Source: Pseudoduganella flava (GTDB lineage: Bacteria; Pseudomonadota; Gammaproteobacteria; Burkholderiales; Burkholderiaceae_D). From it: a stretch of DNA of 64,000 nucleotides. Where the stretch lies: assembly GCF_007830495.1 (NCBI RefSeq), contig NZ_VLKW01000005.1, positions 179,481 to 243,480 on the forward strand, in the 5' to 3' direction. The notes under the pieces were generated by a model. It ran no database searches. It was given only the letters and a program-made list of their open reading frames with translations, and was not told the origin of the DNA. Position numbers and translations under genes: made by a program. This document shows, in pieces, positions 44,957 through 55,900 of this stretch (the first letter of the stretch is position 1; each line of letters starts with the position of its first letter).

Positions 44957-45112
44957 ATGTACAAGCCCATCCCCCAGAGCGCCGCCCCAGGCTGCCAGAA
45001 CGCCGTGCCGTGCCGCCCCGCCGAGGCACCGAGCCAGAGTGCGCCGCAGCCGGTGCCCAGCTACTCCAGTACTTTGAAGCGGATCTTCGCGAACCTCGTC
45101 TGGCTGCGCTGA
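44957..45112 (+). CDS. 51-residue peptide gene divergent from LysR
   Basis: Begins MYKPIPQSAAPGC and ends FANLVWLR. A good Shine-Dalgarno (AAAAGGAG, 6 nt before the ATG) and the position divergent from a LysR gene support it. Pro/Ser-rich with two cysteines and a short C-terminal amphipathic or hydrophobic piece (STLKRIFANLVWLR). Family unknown. A longer upstream frame without a ribosome site is less likely. Confidence 0.65.
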   Translation: MYKPIPQSAAPGCQNAVPCRPAEAPSQSAPQPVPSYSSTLKRIFANLVWLR

Positions 45113-45123
45113 GCGCGCAATAA

Positions 45124-45153
45124 AAAGGCGCAGTCACCGGGTGACAGCGCCCT
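45124..45153 (-). terminator. second terminator for sodC transcript
   Basis: A stem of GGCGC-A-GTCACC with GGTGAC-A-GCGCC around a single-base centre. Read on the minus strand it is followed by TTTTTATT. It backs up the stronger one at 45160-45180. Confidence 0.65.
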
Positions 45154-45159
45154 TAAAAA

Positions 45160-45180
45160 AAGCCGGGCGGCGCCCGGCTT
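45160..45180 (-). terminator. rho-independent terminator after sodC
   Basis: AAGCCGGGC and its exact complement with a 3-nt loop. On the minus strand TTTTTTT follows. It lies 17 nt after the sodC stop. Confidence 0.85.
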
Positions 45181-45197
45181 GGTTGGGTGGACGGTAC

Positions 45198-45734
45198 TCA
45201 GCCGCCGATCACGCCGCACGCGATCCGCGCGCCGCCACCGCCCAGCGGGGCCGGCTGGTCGGCGTAGTTGTCGCCACCGGCATGGATCATCAGCGCGCGC
45301 CCCTTCACGTCGGCCAGGGTTTTCAGCTGCGGTGCCTGCACCGGCTGTTTCGCGCTGCCGTCTTCCGCCACCTGCAACGCCGGCAGGTCGCCCGTGTGGC
45401 CTGCCTTGCCAGGGCCCTGGTGCGCCTTGGTGCCATGCGGGTCGAGATGCCCACCCGCCGCGCCGGCCGGTACCTTCTTACCATCCTGCTCGTTCGGCTC
45501 GCATCTGCCGTTCATGTGCACGTGGAAGCCGTGCGGCCCCGGCGGCAGGCCAGTCAGCGACGGCGTAAACGTCAGCCCGCCGGCGGATTCGGCGATCGTG
45601 ATGGACCCCAGTGCCTTGCCCTTGCCCGTCGTCGTGTCGACGGCATGCATCTGCACCGTCAGGTCAGCGGCTTGCGCATGGGCGGCGGCCGCGAACACGG
45701 CGAGTGCGAGGGTCTGGCGGATCGAAATTGGCAT
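45198..45734 (-). CDS. sodC: periplasmic Cu/Zn superoxide dismutase
   Basis: 178 residues; ATG after AGGAG. Signal peptide to ~residue 22 (AQA/A). Copper/zinc ligands in GFHVHMNG, GGHLDPHGTKAHQ and the closing LMIHAGGDNYAD; the disulfide cysteines are GRCEP and IACGVIGG. Detoxifies superoxide in the periplasm. The catalytic Arg/Gly end is replaced by GARIACG, as in many bacterial forms. Followed by two tandem terminators. Confidence 0.95.
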   Translation of the reverse strand: MPISIRQTLALAVFAAAAHAQAADLTVQMHAVDTTTGKGKALGSITIAESAGGLTFTPSLTGLPPGPHGFHVHMNGRCEPNEQDGKKVPAGAAGGHLDPHGTKAHQGPGKAGHTGDLPALQVAEDGSAKQPVQAPQLKTLADVKGRALMIHAGGDNYADQPAPLGGGGARIACGVIGG

Positions 45735-45802
45735 CGTGTGCTCCTGTGATAAAAAAGAAAACTTTTCAATGGTAGCACGCGGCAGCAATACGGCGCAGCA
45801 TG

Positions 45803-45833
45803 AAAAAAGCCGGGCAAGCCCGGCTTCTTTTTT
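45803..45833. terminator. bidirectional terminator between sodC and purL
   Basis: AAGCCGGGC (45807-45815) with its exact complement at 45818-45826, A-run before and CTTTTTT after, so it works on both strands. Its natural use is as purL terminator. Confidence 0.85.
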
Positions 45834-45847
45834 GGCGTCTCCAGCGA

Positions 45848-48800
45848 TCAGCCGACGAACTTGCGCGCGTTGCGGAACATCCGCATCCACGGCGAATCCT
45901 CGCCCCAGCCGTCCGGCGCCCACGAGTGCTGTACGGTGCGGAACACGCGTTCGGCGTGCGGCATCATCACCGTGAACCGGCCGTCCGGCGTCGTCACGGC
46001 GGTCAGGCCCTGCGGCGAACCGTTCGGGTTGAACGGGTAGACTTCCGTCGTGTTGCCGCGGTTGTCGACGAAGCGCAGCGCGCCGATCGCCTCGGCGATA
46101 TTGCCCGTCTGGGTGAAGTCCGCGTAACCCTCGCCGTGGGCGATGGCGATCGGCGTCTGCGTGCCGGCCATGCCGTTGAAGAAGATCGACGGCGAATCGA
46201 GCACCTCGACCATCGAGAAGCGCGCCTCGAATTTCTCCGACTTGTTGGTCGTGAACTTTGGCCACGCGTGCGCACCCGGGATGATCGACTTCAGGTTGCT
46301 CATCATCTGGCAGCCGTTACAGACACCCAGGCCAAAGCTGTCCTTGCGCTGGAAGAAGCGCGCGAACTGTTCCGACAGCGCCGGATTGAACAGGATCGAC
46401 TTGGCCCAGCCTTCCCCGGCGCCCAGCACGTCGCCGTACGAGAAGCCGCCGACGGCGATGATGCCCTGGAAGTCGTCCAGCTTGACGCGGCCCGCGATCA
46501 GGTCGCTCATGTGCACGTCGATCGCCGCGAAGCCTGCCTGGTGCATCACCCACGCCGTCTCGATGTGCGAGTTGACGCCCTGCTCGCGCAGGATCGCCAC
46601 ACGCGGGCGCACTCCCGTCGCCAGGAACGGCGCGGCCACGTTCTCGGCCGGGTCGAACGTCAGCTTCGGCGTCATGCCCGGATCCGCTTCGTCCAGCAGG
46701 CGTTCGTATTCCTGGTCCGCCGTGGCCGGGTTCTCGCGCATGCGCGAGATGCGCCAGCTCGTGTCGCTCCACAGCCGATGCAGCGCGGCGCGCGCCTGGC
46801 TGTAGATGATCTTCGCGTCGCGCGTGAATTCAATGACGCCGCGGTCGTTCGGCTTGCCGATGATGTGGCTGCAGGCGCCCAGGCCGTACGAACGCAGCAC
46901 GTCCATCACGGCCGACTTCTCGTCGGCGCGTACCTGGATCACGGCGCCCAGTTCCTCGGCGAACAGCGCGCGCAACGTCAGCTCGTTGCGGCGCTCGGCC
47001 ACCTGGCCAGCCCAGTTCTTCGCATCACCCCAGTCGGCGTTGTCGCCTTCGTGCGTCAGCATGTCGAGGTTGATCGACAGGCCGGCGCGGCCGGCAAACG
47101 CCATCTCGACGAGCGTCGCGTACAGGCCGCCGTCGGAACGGTCGTGGTAAGCCAGCAGCTTGCCTTCGCGGTTCAGTTGCTGGATCGCCGCGAAGAACGC
47201 CTTCAGGTCGTCCGGATTGTCGACGTCCGGCGCATCGTTGCCCAGCTGGCCCAGCACCTGCGCCAGGATCGAGGCGCCCACGCGGTGCTTGCCGCGGCCC
47301 AGGTCGATCACAATGATCGACGTCTCGCCCAGGTCCGTGCGGAGCTGCGGCGTCAGCGACTTGCGCGTGTCGTACACGGGCGCGAAGCCGGACACGATCA
47401 GCGACACCGGCGACACCACGGCTTTCTGCTCGCCGTCATCGTTCCACGTGGTACGCATCGACAGCGAATCCTTGCCGACGGGGATCGAGATCCCGAGTGC
47501 CGGGCACAGCTCCATGCCGACGGCCTTGACGGTGTCGAACAGCGCCGCGTCCTGGCCCGGCTGGCCGCACGCGGCCATCCAGTTGGCCGAGAGCTTGATC
47601 GTCTCGATGCTCTCGATCGGTGCCGCGGCCAGGTTCGTGATCGTCTCGCCGACGGCCATGCGGCCCGATGCCGGTGCGTCGATGACGGCCAGCGGCGTGC
47701 GCTCGCCCATCGCCATCGCCTCGCCCAGGTAGCCTTCGTACGACAGCGACGTGACGGCGCAATCGGCCACCGGCACCTGCCACGGGCCCACCATCTGGTC
47801 GCGCACCGACGTGCCGCCCACGGTGCGGTCGCCGATCGTGATGAGGAAGCTTTTATCCGCCACGGTCGGGTTCAGCAGCACGCGTTCGGCCGCCTCTTCC
47901 AGCGCGACGCCGGTCAGGTCCACGGCCGGGTAGTCGCGCTGCACGTGCTGCACATCGCGGTGCATCTTCGGCGGTTTGCCGAGCAAGACTTCCATCGGCA
48001 TGTCCACCGGCGAATTGTCCTGCTCCGGATCGTACAGCTGCAGCTGGCGCTCTTCCGTCGCCGTACCGACGACGGCGAACGGGCAGCGCTCGCGTTCGCA
48101 CAGCGCGCGGAACGTGTCGAGGCTTTCCGGTGCGATCGCGAGCACGTAGCGCTCCTGCGATTCGTTCGACCAGATCTCCTTCGGCGCCATGCCCGATTCT
48201 TCCAGCGGGATCTTGCGCAGGTCGAAGATCGCGCCGCGCTTGGCGTCGTTCGTGATTTCCGGGAAGGCGTTCGACAGCCCGCCCGCACCCACGTCGTGGA
48301 TCGACAGGATCGGGTTCTTGTCACCCAGCTGCCAGCAGCCGTTGATGACTTCCTGGGCGCGGCGCTCCATCTCCGGGTTGCCGCGCTGGACCGAGTCGAA
48401 GTCCAGGTCGGCCGTATTGGTGCCGGTCGCCATCGACGATGCGGCCGAGCCGCCCATGCCGATGCGCATGCCGGGGCCGCCCAGCTGGATCAGCAGGCTG
48501 CCGACGGGGATGTCGTTCTTGTGCGTGTGCTGCGCCGAGATATTGCCGATGCCGCCCGCGATCATGATCGGCTTGTGGTAGCCGTACACGGCGTCGCCCG
48601 CGTTCTGTTCGTAGGTACGGAAGTAACCGCCCAGCACCGGGCGGCCGAATTCGTTCGAGAACGCGGCGCCGCCCAGCGGGCCGTCGATCATGATCTGCAG
48701 CGGCGACGCGATGCGTTCCGGCTTGCCGTAGGCTGCTTCGGTACGCGCGTCCCTGGCCGTGACCGAATTCGTCACATCCTGCGCGTTTTCCCATGGCCGC

Positions 48801-49876
48801 ACGGCATCCGGCAGCATCAGGTTCGATACCGTGAAGCCCGTCAGGCCGGCCTTCGGCTTGGCGCCGCGGCCCGTCGCGCCCTCGTCGCGGATCTCGCCGC
48901 CGGCGCCCGTGGAGGCGCCCGGGAACGGCGAAATCGCCGTCGGGTGGTTGTGCGTCTCGACCTTCATCAAGGTGTGGATCAGTTCCGTCGACGCGCCGTA
49001 TTCATGGCCTTCGCCGCGCGGATGGAAGCGCGTCACTTCGGCGCCCTGCATGATCGACGAGTTGTCCGAATACGCGACGATCGTGCCCTTCGGCTGCTTC
49101 TCGTGCGTGTTCTTGATCATCTTGAACAGCGACTTGTCCTGCGCTTGGCCGTCGATGGTCCAGTCGGCGTTGAAGATCTTGTGGCGGCAGTGCTCCGAGT
49201 TCGCCTGCGCGAACATCATCAGTTCCACGTCCGTCGGGTTGCGCTTGGCCGCCGTGAACGCTTCGTACAGGTAGTCGATTTCATCGATCGACATGGCCAG
49301 GCCCAGGTCCGTGTTGGCGCGCACCAGCGCGTCGCGGCCGGCGCCGATCACGTCGATCGATTCAAGCGCCTTGCCTTCCAGGCTGCGGAACAGGTCCTGC
49401 GCCTGGCTTGCGTCGCGCAGCACCGACTCCGTCATGCGGTCGTGCAGCAGCGCCGCGACAGCCTGTGCCTGCTCCGGGCTCAAGGCTTTCGCCGCGCCGA
49501 TACTGCTGCCCAGGATGCCGCCCTTCAGGATCACCCGGTAGGCCACGCCCCGCTCGACGCGGTGGATGTGCGTCATGCCGCAGTTGTGCACGATGTCCGT
49601 AGCCTTCGATGCCCATGGCGAGATCGTGCCGAAGCGCGGAATCACGAAGAACTCCTCCACCACGCCATCGTCGACGTCGGGCTGGGCCGGTTCGCCATAG
49701 GTCAGCAGGCCGTCGAGGCGTGCGAGGTCCTGCTCGGACAGCGCCGCCTGGGTATCGACGAAGTGCACGTACCGGGCCTGGACCGCGGTCACGGCGGGAA
49801 GCACGGCCTGCAGTTGGGTGAGAAGACGCTGGCTACGAAACGCGGACAGGGCATTGGAGCCCGGGAGTATCAACAT
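45848..49876 (-). CDS. purL: phosphoribosylformylglycinamidine synthase
   Basis: 1342 residues, the large single-chain form used by beta/gammaproteobacteria. ATP- and glutamine-dependent conversion of FGAR to FGAM in purine synthesis. N-terminal PurS-like and linker regions, then two AIRS/PurM-like halves ([20 protein letters not shown] is the ATP-site motif), and a C-terminal class I glutaminase ([15 protein letters not shown], Cys nucleophile; HGEGYADF His). No frame shift seen. Long open frames antisense to it are shadows. Confidence 0.98.
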   Translation of the reverse strand: MLILPGSNALSAFRSQRLLTQLQAVLPAVTAVQARYVHFVDTQAALSEQDLARLDGLLTYGEPAQPDVDDGVVEEFFVIPRFGTISPWASKATDIVHNCGMTHIHRVERGVAYRVILKGGILGSSIGAAKALSPEQAQAVAALLHDRMTESVLRDASQAQDLFRSLEGKALESIDVIGAGRDALVRANTDLGLAMSIDEIDYLYEAFTAAKRNPTDVELMMFAQANSEHCRHKIFNADWTIDGQAQDKSLFKMIKNTHEKQPKGTIVAYSDNSSIMQGAEVTRFHPRGEGHEYGASTELIHTLMKVETHNHPTAISPFPGASTGAGGEIRDEGATGRGAKPKAGLTGFTVSNLMLPDAVRPWENAQDVTNSVTARDARTEAAYGKPERIASPLQIMIDGPLGGAAFSNEFGRPVLGGYFRTYEQNAGDAVYGYHKPIMIAGGIGNISAQHTHKNDIPVGSLLIQLGGPGMRIGMGGSAASSMATGTNTADLDFDSVQRGNPEMERRAQEVINGCWQLGDKNPILSIHDVGAGGLSNAFPEITNDAKRGAIFDLRKIPLEESGMAPKEIWSNESQERYVLAIAPESLDTFRALCERERCPFAVVGTATEERQLQLYDPEQDNSPVDMPMEVLLGKPPKMHRDVQHVQRDYPAVDLTGVALEEAAERVLLNPTVADKSFLITIGDRTVGGTSVRDQMVGPWQVPVADCAVTSLSYEGYLGEAMAMGERTPLAVIDAPASGRMAVGETITNLAAAPIESIETIKLSANWMAACGQPGQDAALFDTVKAVGMELCPALGISIPVGKDSLSMRTTWNDDGEQKAVVSPVSLIVSGFAPVYDTRKSLTPQLRTDLGETSIIVIDLGRGKHRVGASILAQVLGQLGNDAPDVDNPDDLKAFFAAIQQLNREGKLLAYHDRSDGGLYATLVEMAFAGRAGLSINLDMLTHEGDNADWGDAKNWAGQVAERRNELTLRALFAEELGAVIQVRADEKSAVMDVLRSYGLGACSHIIGKPNDRGVIEFTRDAKIIYSQARAALHRLWSDTSWRISRMRENPATADQEYERLLDEADPGMTPKLTFDPAENVAAPFLATGVRPRVAILREQGVNSHIETAWVMHQAGFAAIDVHMSDLIAGRVKLDDFQGIIAVGGFSYGDVLGAGEGWAKSILFNPALSEQFARFFQRKDSFGLGVCNGCQMMSNLKSIIPGAHAWPKFTTNKSEKFEARFSMVEVLDSPSIFFNGMAGTQTPIAIAHGEGYADFTQTGNIAEAIGALRFVDNRGNTTEVYPFNPNGSPQGLTAVTTPDGRFTVMMPHAERVFRTVQHSWAPDGWGEDSPWMRMFRNARKFVG

Positions 49877-50013
49877 GGTTGGGAGCGAGTTGATGCAGCG
49901 AGGCTGCGGATTAAAGAAATGGGCACTGAAATAGGCACAGAACTGAGGCTCAACGGCGGTTCGGAATCACGCAAATTGCGCCGGCGCTGAATGGGCCGAT
50001 CGCATGTGCCGGC

Positions 50014-50019
50014 ATTATA
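50014..50019 (-). promoter_or_regulatory. -10 TATAAT for purL
   Basis: A perfect TATAAT on the minus strand, giving a leader of about 130 nt before the purL ATG. No clear -35. Pattern match only. Confidence 0.4.
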
Positions 50020-50094
50020 CCTGTTTCAACCCGTCCTTCACAGGGCGCCAGCGCCCTCCCCGCTCTGCACATTCTGCTTCTCAAGCAACAAATC

Positions 50095-50110
50095 TTGCCG
50101 AATTCGGCAA
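50095..50110. promoter_or_regulatory. perfect 16-bp palindrome before the TPR response regulator
   Basis: TTGCCGAATTCGGCAA is identical to its reverse complement. It lies 68 nt before the start codon of the response regulator and in the 301-bp divergent space facing purL. It looks like a dimeric repressor operator; the factor is unknown. Confidence 0.55.
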
Positions 50111-50177
50111 ATTGCAGCGGAAATCGGCCGTTCTCAGCGGGGTTTTGTCATATTCTTCGCTTATCCACACCGATTAC

Positions 50178-51818
50178 ATGCCGATGTCCTCTCTGTCCGA
50201 CCTGTCCGTGCTGATCGTCGATCCCAACCCTGGGATGCGCGGCAATCTGCACAATATGCTGAGCCAGGCCTCGATCACGAAGATCGATTACGCCGTCAGC
50301 GCCGGCACCGCCATTCGCCAGCTCGGCAAGAAGTCGTTCGACCTGATCCTGTGCGAATACGACCTGGACGTCGGTAGCGAGAACGGCCAGGACGGCCAGC
50401 AGCTGCTCGAGGACCTGCGCCACCACCGGCTGATCGACCCGTCGACGATCTTCATCATGCTGACGTCCGAGGGCGTGCACAGCAAGGTGATGGGCGCCGC
50501 CGAGCTGGCGCCGACCGATTATGTGCTCAAGCCCTTTACCGTCGAAGGGCTGCTGCAACGCATCGCACGCGCGGTGGACCGGCGCAACGCGCTGCTGCCG
50601 GTGTACCGCCACGCGCAAGCCGGCAACCTGCGCGACGCGATTGCCGCGTGCGCCGGCGGCGCCGTCAAGCAACCTCGCTACGCCGGCGATTTCATCCGCC
50701 TGCGCGCCGAGCTGCATGCGCAACTGGGCGAATGGTCCGACGCGGAAAGCATCTACCAGGAGATCCTGGCGAGCCGCGCAACCGGCTGGGCACAGCTCGG
50801 CCTGGCCCGCTGCCAGCTCGAACAGGGCCGGCCGGACGACGCGCGCCAGACGCTCGAGCAGCTGATCGCCGAGAATCCCCGCTTCATGGCGGCCTATGAC
50901 CTGCTGGCCGCCGACTACGCGGCGATGGGCCAGGCCACGCAGGCCAAGCGCGTACTGGAAGACGCTGTCGCGATCTCGCCGCACGTCGTGCGCCGGCTGC
51001 GCCAGCTGGGCGAGCTGGCGCTCGAGTCGGACGACATCGTTGCCGCCGAGCGCGCGTTCCGGCAGGTCGTCGCGAAGGCGAAGTACTCGGAATTTCGCGA
51101 CCCGCAGGACCACGTCAACCTGGTGCGCACGCTGGTGCGGCGCGGCGACGCGACCCAGGCGGCCGGCGTGATCCGCGACCTGGAGCGATCGCTGCGCAGC
51201 GGCCCGAACACTGAGGCATGTCGCGCGTATGCCGCGTCGCTCGTGCAGGAGCTGGGCGGCAACGACGTGGGCGCCGCCAGCGAACTGACGCGAGCTGTCG
51301 GCGCCGTGCAGGCCGCGCAAGGCCTGTCCGGCCGTCTGAAGCGCGACATCGTGCAGGGCTGCCTGCGCCACCGCCTCGATGGCGAAGCCGCCACCGTCGT
51401 GCTGCACATGATGAACGACGGTGCCGACGCACTGACCGCGGACGAGGCCACCGACGTGTTCGAGAAGGCTGGCCGGCACGACCTCGCCGTCGCCGTGCGC
51501 AAGATGGTCACGCAGCAGGTCGATGCACTCGTCAGCGACGCGGCCGAGCAGCTGGACCGGGGCGACCACCGCGGCGCCGTCGCCACGATCACCGCCGCGG
51601 TGCGCCGCACGCCGGGCAACGTGCCGGTGCTGATCGCCGCGGCCCGCACGGTGTTGCGCCAGCTGGACGACCTGGGCTGGGAAGCGCCGCTCGGCGAACA
51701 GGCCGCGAACCTGCTGGCGCGGCTGCGCACCCTCGACCCCGCCAACGGCGCCCTCGACCACCTGACGGCGCAATACGTCGCCACCCAACGTAAATACGGC
51801 ATCGCCGCGCACGGCTGA
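50178..51818 (+). CDS. response regulator with TPR effector region; Glu at phospho-acceptor position
   Basis: 546 residues; ATG 50178, or 50184 two codons later. Receiver ~10-135: VLIVDPNP (Asp15), LILCEYDLD, IMLTSEG, VLKPF. The acceptor site, normally Asp after LILC, is Glu60 (codon GAA, 50355-50357). The rest is TPR-rich (~150-540), with no HTH, so output is by protein contacts. Glu at this place often mimics the phosphorylated state; it could be constitutively on. It faces purL across a palindrome. Not in an operon with a kinase. Confidence 0.9.
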   Translation: MPMSSLSDLSVLIVDPNPGMRGNLHNMLSQASITKIDYAVSAGTAIRQLGKKSFDLILCEYDLDVGSENGQDGQQLLEDLRHHRLIDPSTIFIMLTSEGVHSKVMGAAELAPTDYVLKPFTVEGLLQRIARAVDRRNALLPVYRHAQAGNLRDAIAACAGGAVKQPRYAGDFIRLRAELHAQLGEWSDAESIYQEILASRATGWAQLGLARCQLEQGRPDDARQTLEQLIAENPRFMAAYDLLAADYAAMGQATQAKRVLEDAVAISPHVVRRLRQLGELALESDDIVAAERAFRQVVAKAKYSEFRDPQDHVNLVRTLVRRGDATQAAGVIRDLERSLRSGPNTEACRAYAASLVQELGGNDVGAASELTRAVGAVQAAQGLSGRLKRDIVQGCLRHRLDGEAATVVLHMMNDGADALTADEATDVFEKAGRHDLAVAVRKMVTQQVDALVSDAAEQLDRGDHRGAVATITAAVRRTPGNVPVLIAAARTVLRQLDDLGWEAPLGEQAANLLARLRTLDPANGALDHLTAQYVATQRKYGIAAHG

Positions 51819-51834
51819 AAGTCGATTTTTCAGG

Positions 51835-51863
51835 TTGACAAAGGCTTAATCCGATCTTAGAGT
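51835..51863 (+). promoter_or_regulatory. sigma-70 promoter of SPFH gene
   Basis: Perfect -35 TTGACA (51835-51840), 17-nt spacer, -10 TAGAGT (4/6), 47 nt before the start. Confidence 0.7.
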
Positions 51864-51909
51864 GATATCACCTTCATATACCTATGAATTCACTCTGAAA
51901 GGGAACATC

Positions 51910-52776
51910 ATGTCCGTACCCGCGCGGCAGGAAAAGCGGTTTGACTCGATCAATGGTTACCTGGCCGGCGCCGGCGCCGTGTTGGGCATCGTCGCCGGAG
52001 TCGCGGCATTGCAGTCCATGCCCATCGCCGGCGGGTTGCTGATCGGTGCCGGCGTATTGCTCGCGGGCGGCCTGTACATGCTGCAGCCGAACGAGGCGGC
52101 GATCCTGACGCTATTCGGCCAGTATGTCGGCACCGACCGCAGCGAAGGCCTGCGTTGGGCATTCCCGTTCTACCGCAAGCGCAAGCTGTCGGTCCGGGCG
52201 CGCAACCTTAATGCACCGACGTTGAAGGTCAACGACAAGCGCGGCAACCCGGTGGAGATCAGCGCAGCCGTTGTCTGGCGCGTGCGCGACACGGCGCAGG
52301 CGCTGTTCGAAGTCGATGACTTCGAGCGCTACGTGACGATCCAGGCCGAGGCGGCGCTGCGCCACCTGGCCGCGCAATACGCGTACGACGAAGGCGAGGA
52401 CCTGGCGGCCGGAGAAATGACGCTGCGCGGCGGCACGGCCGAAGTGGCGCAGGCGCTGCGCACCGAGCTGCAGGCCCGCTTCGAGGCGGCTGGCGTCGAG
52501 ACGCTGGACGCGAAGCTGACCCACCTCGCTTACGCCGCCGAGATCGCACAAGTGATGCTGCGGCGCCAGCAAGCCGATGCGATCATCAGCGCCCGCGCCA
52601 AGATCGTGCACGGCGCCGTGTCGATGGTCGAGTCGGCGTTGCAGGCGCTGGCCGAGCGCGACATCGTCGAGCTGGACCCGGAGCGCAAGGCGTCGATGGT
52701 CAGCAACCTGTTGGTGGTGCTGTGCTCCGACCGCGATGCGCAACCGATCATCAACGCGGGCACGCTGTACAACTGA
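51910..52776 (+). CDS. SPFH/Band 7 domain membrane protein
   Basis: 288 residues from the ATG following GAAAGGGA. Two hydrophobic N-terminal helices (~25-65), then an SPFH domain starting [18 protein letters not shown] with [20 protein letters not shown] and [22 protein letters not shown], and a coiled-coil stretch. Likely forms oligomeric rafts in the inner membrane. Its own strong promoter and the 12-nt gap to a ribbon-helix-helix gene define a two-gene unit; this pairing is seen in other genomes (recall). Confidence 0.93.
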   Translation: MSVPARQEKRFDSINGYLAGAGAVLGIVAGVAALQSMPIAGGLLIGAGVLLAGGLYMLQPNEAAILTLFGQYVGTDRSEGLRWAFPFYRKRKLSVRARNLNAPTLKVNDKRGNPVEISAAVVWRVRDTAQALFEVDDFERYVTIQAEAALRHLAAQYAYDEGEDLAAGEMTLRGGTAEVAQALRTELQARFEAAGVETLDAKLTHLAYAAEIAQVMLRRQQADAIISARAKIVHGAVSMVESALQALAERDIVELDPERKASMVSNLLVVLCSDRDAQPIINAGTLYN

Positions 52777-52788
52777 GCCTGCGGCGTC

Positions 52789-52974
52789 ATGGCAAGTCCC
52801 GGAAAAAAAGCCTATCCGCTGCGCATCGATCCCGCGTTGTGGGACCAGTTGCAGCGGCTGGCCGCGCAGGACCTGCGCAGCGTGAACGCGGAGATCGAGT
52901 TCCTGCTGCGCGAGGCACTGGCGCGGCGCGGCATCAAGATCACGGCGGTGCGCGACGAAGACGACGAACGCTGA
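52789..52974 (+). CDS. ribbon-helix-helix (Arc-like) DNA-binding protein
   Basis: 61 residues. [37 protein letters not shown] is an RHH fold: an N-terminal strand, then two helices with a turn. Acidic tail EDDER. Lies 12 nt after the SPFH gene, so it may autoregulate the pair. A toxin partner is not evident, so a toxin-antitoxin role is unsupported. Confidence 0.85.
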   Translation: MASPGKKAYPLRIDPALWDQLQRLAAQDLRSVNAEIEFLLREALARRGIKITAVRDEDDER

Positions 52975-52980
52975 GCCGCT

Positions 52981-55900
52981 TTACGGCTGGGCCGGGCCGT
53001 AGCCGCCGCCGCCCGGCGTCTCGATGACGAACACGTCGCCCGGCGCCATCTGCGTACGGGCGATGTGCCCCAGTTCCTCGATGCGGCCGTCGGCGCGTTC
53101 GACGTAGTTGCGGCCTTTGGCGGCGGGCGCACCGCCGGCCATGCCGAACGGTGCGTACAGCCGGTTGTTCGACAGGATCGCGGCCGTCATCGGTTCCAGG
53201 AAGCGGATCCGGCGCACGCCGCCATTGCCGCCGTGCCAGCGCCCGACTCCACCCGAACCGTGGCGGATCGCATAGCTCTCCAGCCGCACAGGGAAACGGA
53301 ACTCGAGGATTTCCGGGTCCGTCAGGCGCGAGTTCGTCATATTGGTCTGCACGACGTCCGTGCCGTCGAAGCCATTGCCGGCACCGGAGCCGCCGCTGAT
53401 CGTCTCGTAATACTGGTATTTGCTGCTGCCGAACGTGAAGTTGTTCATCGTGCCCTGCGATGCGGCCATTACCCCCAGCGCGCCGTACAGCGCATTCGTG
53501 ATGCACGTCGACGTCTCCACATTGCCCGACACGACGGATGCCGGATAGCGCGGATTGAGCATCGAACCGGGTGGAATCACGACGTGCAGCGGCTTCAGGC
53601 AACCGGCGTTCAGCGGGATCTCGTCGTCGACCAGCGTGCGGAACACGTACAGCACGGCGGCCATGCAAACGGCCGACGGTGCGTTGAAGTTGTTGTCCAG
53701 CTGGCTTGAGGTACCGGTGAAATCGATCGTGGCGCTGCGCGCCGCCTGGTCCACGGTCACGCTCACGCGGATGCGGGCGCCGTTGTCCAGCTCCACCGTG
53801 TAGCTGCCGTCCTTCAGCGCGCTGATCACGCGCCGCACCGCTTCCTCGGCATTGTCCTGCACGTGGCCCATGTAGGCGCGCACGACGTCGAGGCCAAAAT
53901 GCTCGACCATCCGGTGCAGTTCCTCGACACCCTTCTGGTTCGCGGCGATCTGCGCGCGCAGGTCAGCCAGGTTCTGGTCCGGATTGCGGGCTGGGTATTG
54001 CGCCCCCAGCAGCAGCGCGCGCGTTTCCGCTTCGCGCAGCACGCCCGCATCGACCAGCTTGAAGTTATCGATCAGGACGCCCTCGTCGACGATCGTGCGC
54101 GAATCCGGCGGCATCGAGCCGGGCGTGGTGCCGCCGATGTCCGCGTGATGCCCACGCGAGCCGACGTAGAACAGGATCTCTTTGCCGGTCGCGTCGAACA
54201 CCGGCGTGATGACGGTGACGTCCGGCAGGTGCGTGCCGCCGTTGTACGGATCGTTCAGCATGTACACGTCGCCGGGCCGCATGCTGCCCGCGTTCGCCGT
54301 CATCACGCGCTTGATGCTCTCGCCCATCGAGCCCAGGTGCACGGGCATGTGCGGTGCATTGGCGATCAGGTTGCCGGCGCCGTCGAAGATCGCGCACGAG
54401 AAGTCCAGCCGCTCCTTGATGTTGACGGAATACGCCGTGTTCTGCAGGCGCAAGCCCATCTGCTCGGCGATCGACATGAACAGGTTGTTGAAGATCTCCA
54501 GCATCACGGGATCGGCCGTGGTGCCGATCGCACGGCGTTCCGGCAGCGCCTCGACGCGGGTCAGCACCAGGTGATCCAGCGGCGTCACCTCGGCCTGCCA
54601 GCCGCATTCGACGACCGTCGTCGCGTTGGCTTCGGCAATGATGGCCGGGCCGCGCAGCACGTCGCCCGGGCGCAGGCCGGCGCGCCGGTACAGGCCCGTG
54701 TCGCGCCACTGGCCGGCGCTGTACATCGGCACCACGCGGTCGGGCCCGGCCGCACCATCGCGAGGTGGACGTCGCGGCGGCACTTCCGTCGGCGCGTCGG
54801 AGCGGCCGATCGCTTCGACCGACACCGCCTCGACGATCAGCGCCTTGCCCGGCATCAGGAACGAGAAGCGCTTCTTGTAGGCCTGCTCGAACTGCGCGCG
54901 CATACCGTCGGCCGTATCGAACGACACGATCAGCGCCGAATCGGTGCCTTCGTAGCGCAGGTGCACGCGCCGCACTACGGCAATGCGCGCTGCCGCCACG
55001 CCCTGCCGCGCCAGGTCCGCCGTCGCGGCATCGGCCAGCGTCGCGAGCCGCTCCGCGAGCGCCGGCAGTTGCTCGTCCGTCAGCCGCAGTTCGACAGCCT
55101 GCTCGCGCATCGCCGTCTGGTCCGCCATGCCCATGCCGTACGCGGACAGCACGCCGGCCAGGCTGTGGATGAACACTGTCTTCATGCCCAGCGCATCGGC
55201 GACCAGGCATGCATGCTGGCCGCCGGCGCCGCCAAAGCTCGTCAGCGCATATTCCGTGACGTCATGGCCGCGCTGCACGGAGATCTGCTTGATCGCGTTG
55301 GCCATATTGCCGACGGCGATCTCGATGAACCCTGCCGCCACCTGTTCGGCCGACGCGAGCTTGCCGCTGGCAGCTGCGATCTCGGCGGCCATGGCCGCGA
55401 AGCGCTCGCGCACCGTGGCCGCATCGAGCGGCTGGTCGCCGCCCGGCCCGAACAGGCGCGGGAATTCGTCCGGCTGTATCTTGCCCAGCATGACGTTGCA
55501 GTCGGTGACGGCCAGCGGCCCGCCGCGACGGTAGCTCGCCGGGCCTGGATTGGCGCCGGCGCTGTCCGGCCCCACGCGCAACCGGCTGCCGTCGAAGTGC
55601 AGCACGGAGCCGCCGCCGGCGGCCACCGTATGGATGCTCATCATCGGCGCGCGCATCCGCACGCCGGCGACCTGCGTCTCGAACACGCGTTCGAACTCGC
55701 CGGAATAATGCGAGACATCCGTCGACGTGCCGCCCATGTCGAAGCCGATCACCTTGTCGAAGCCGGCAAGCATGCTGGCGCGGACCATGCCGACGATGCC
55801 GCCGGCGGGGCCGGACAGGATGCTGTCCTTGCCCTGGAACGCACGCGCGTCCGTCAAGCCGCCGCTGGACTGCATGAACTGCAGGTTCACGCCGGGCAGC

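Noticed and set aside
45800..49990. Very long open frame (about 1400 codons) on the plus strand opposite purL
   Set aside because: It mirrors purL codon-bias in the antisense direction, has His/Arg/Val-rich low-complexity composition and no recognisable domain.
52789..52974. Toxin-antitoxin pair with the SPFH gene
   Set aside because: The RHH protein has no adjacent toxin-like gene; the SPFH protein is a membrane scaffold.
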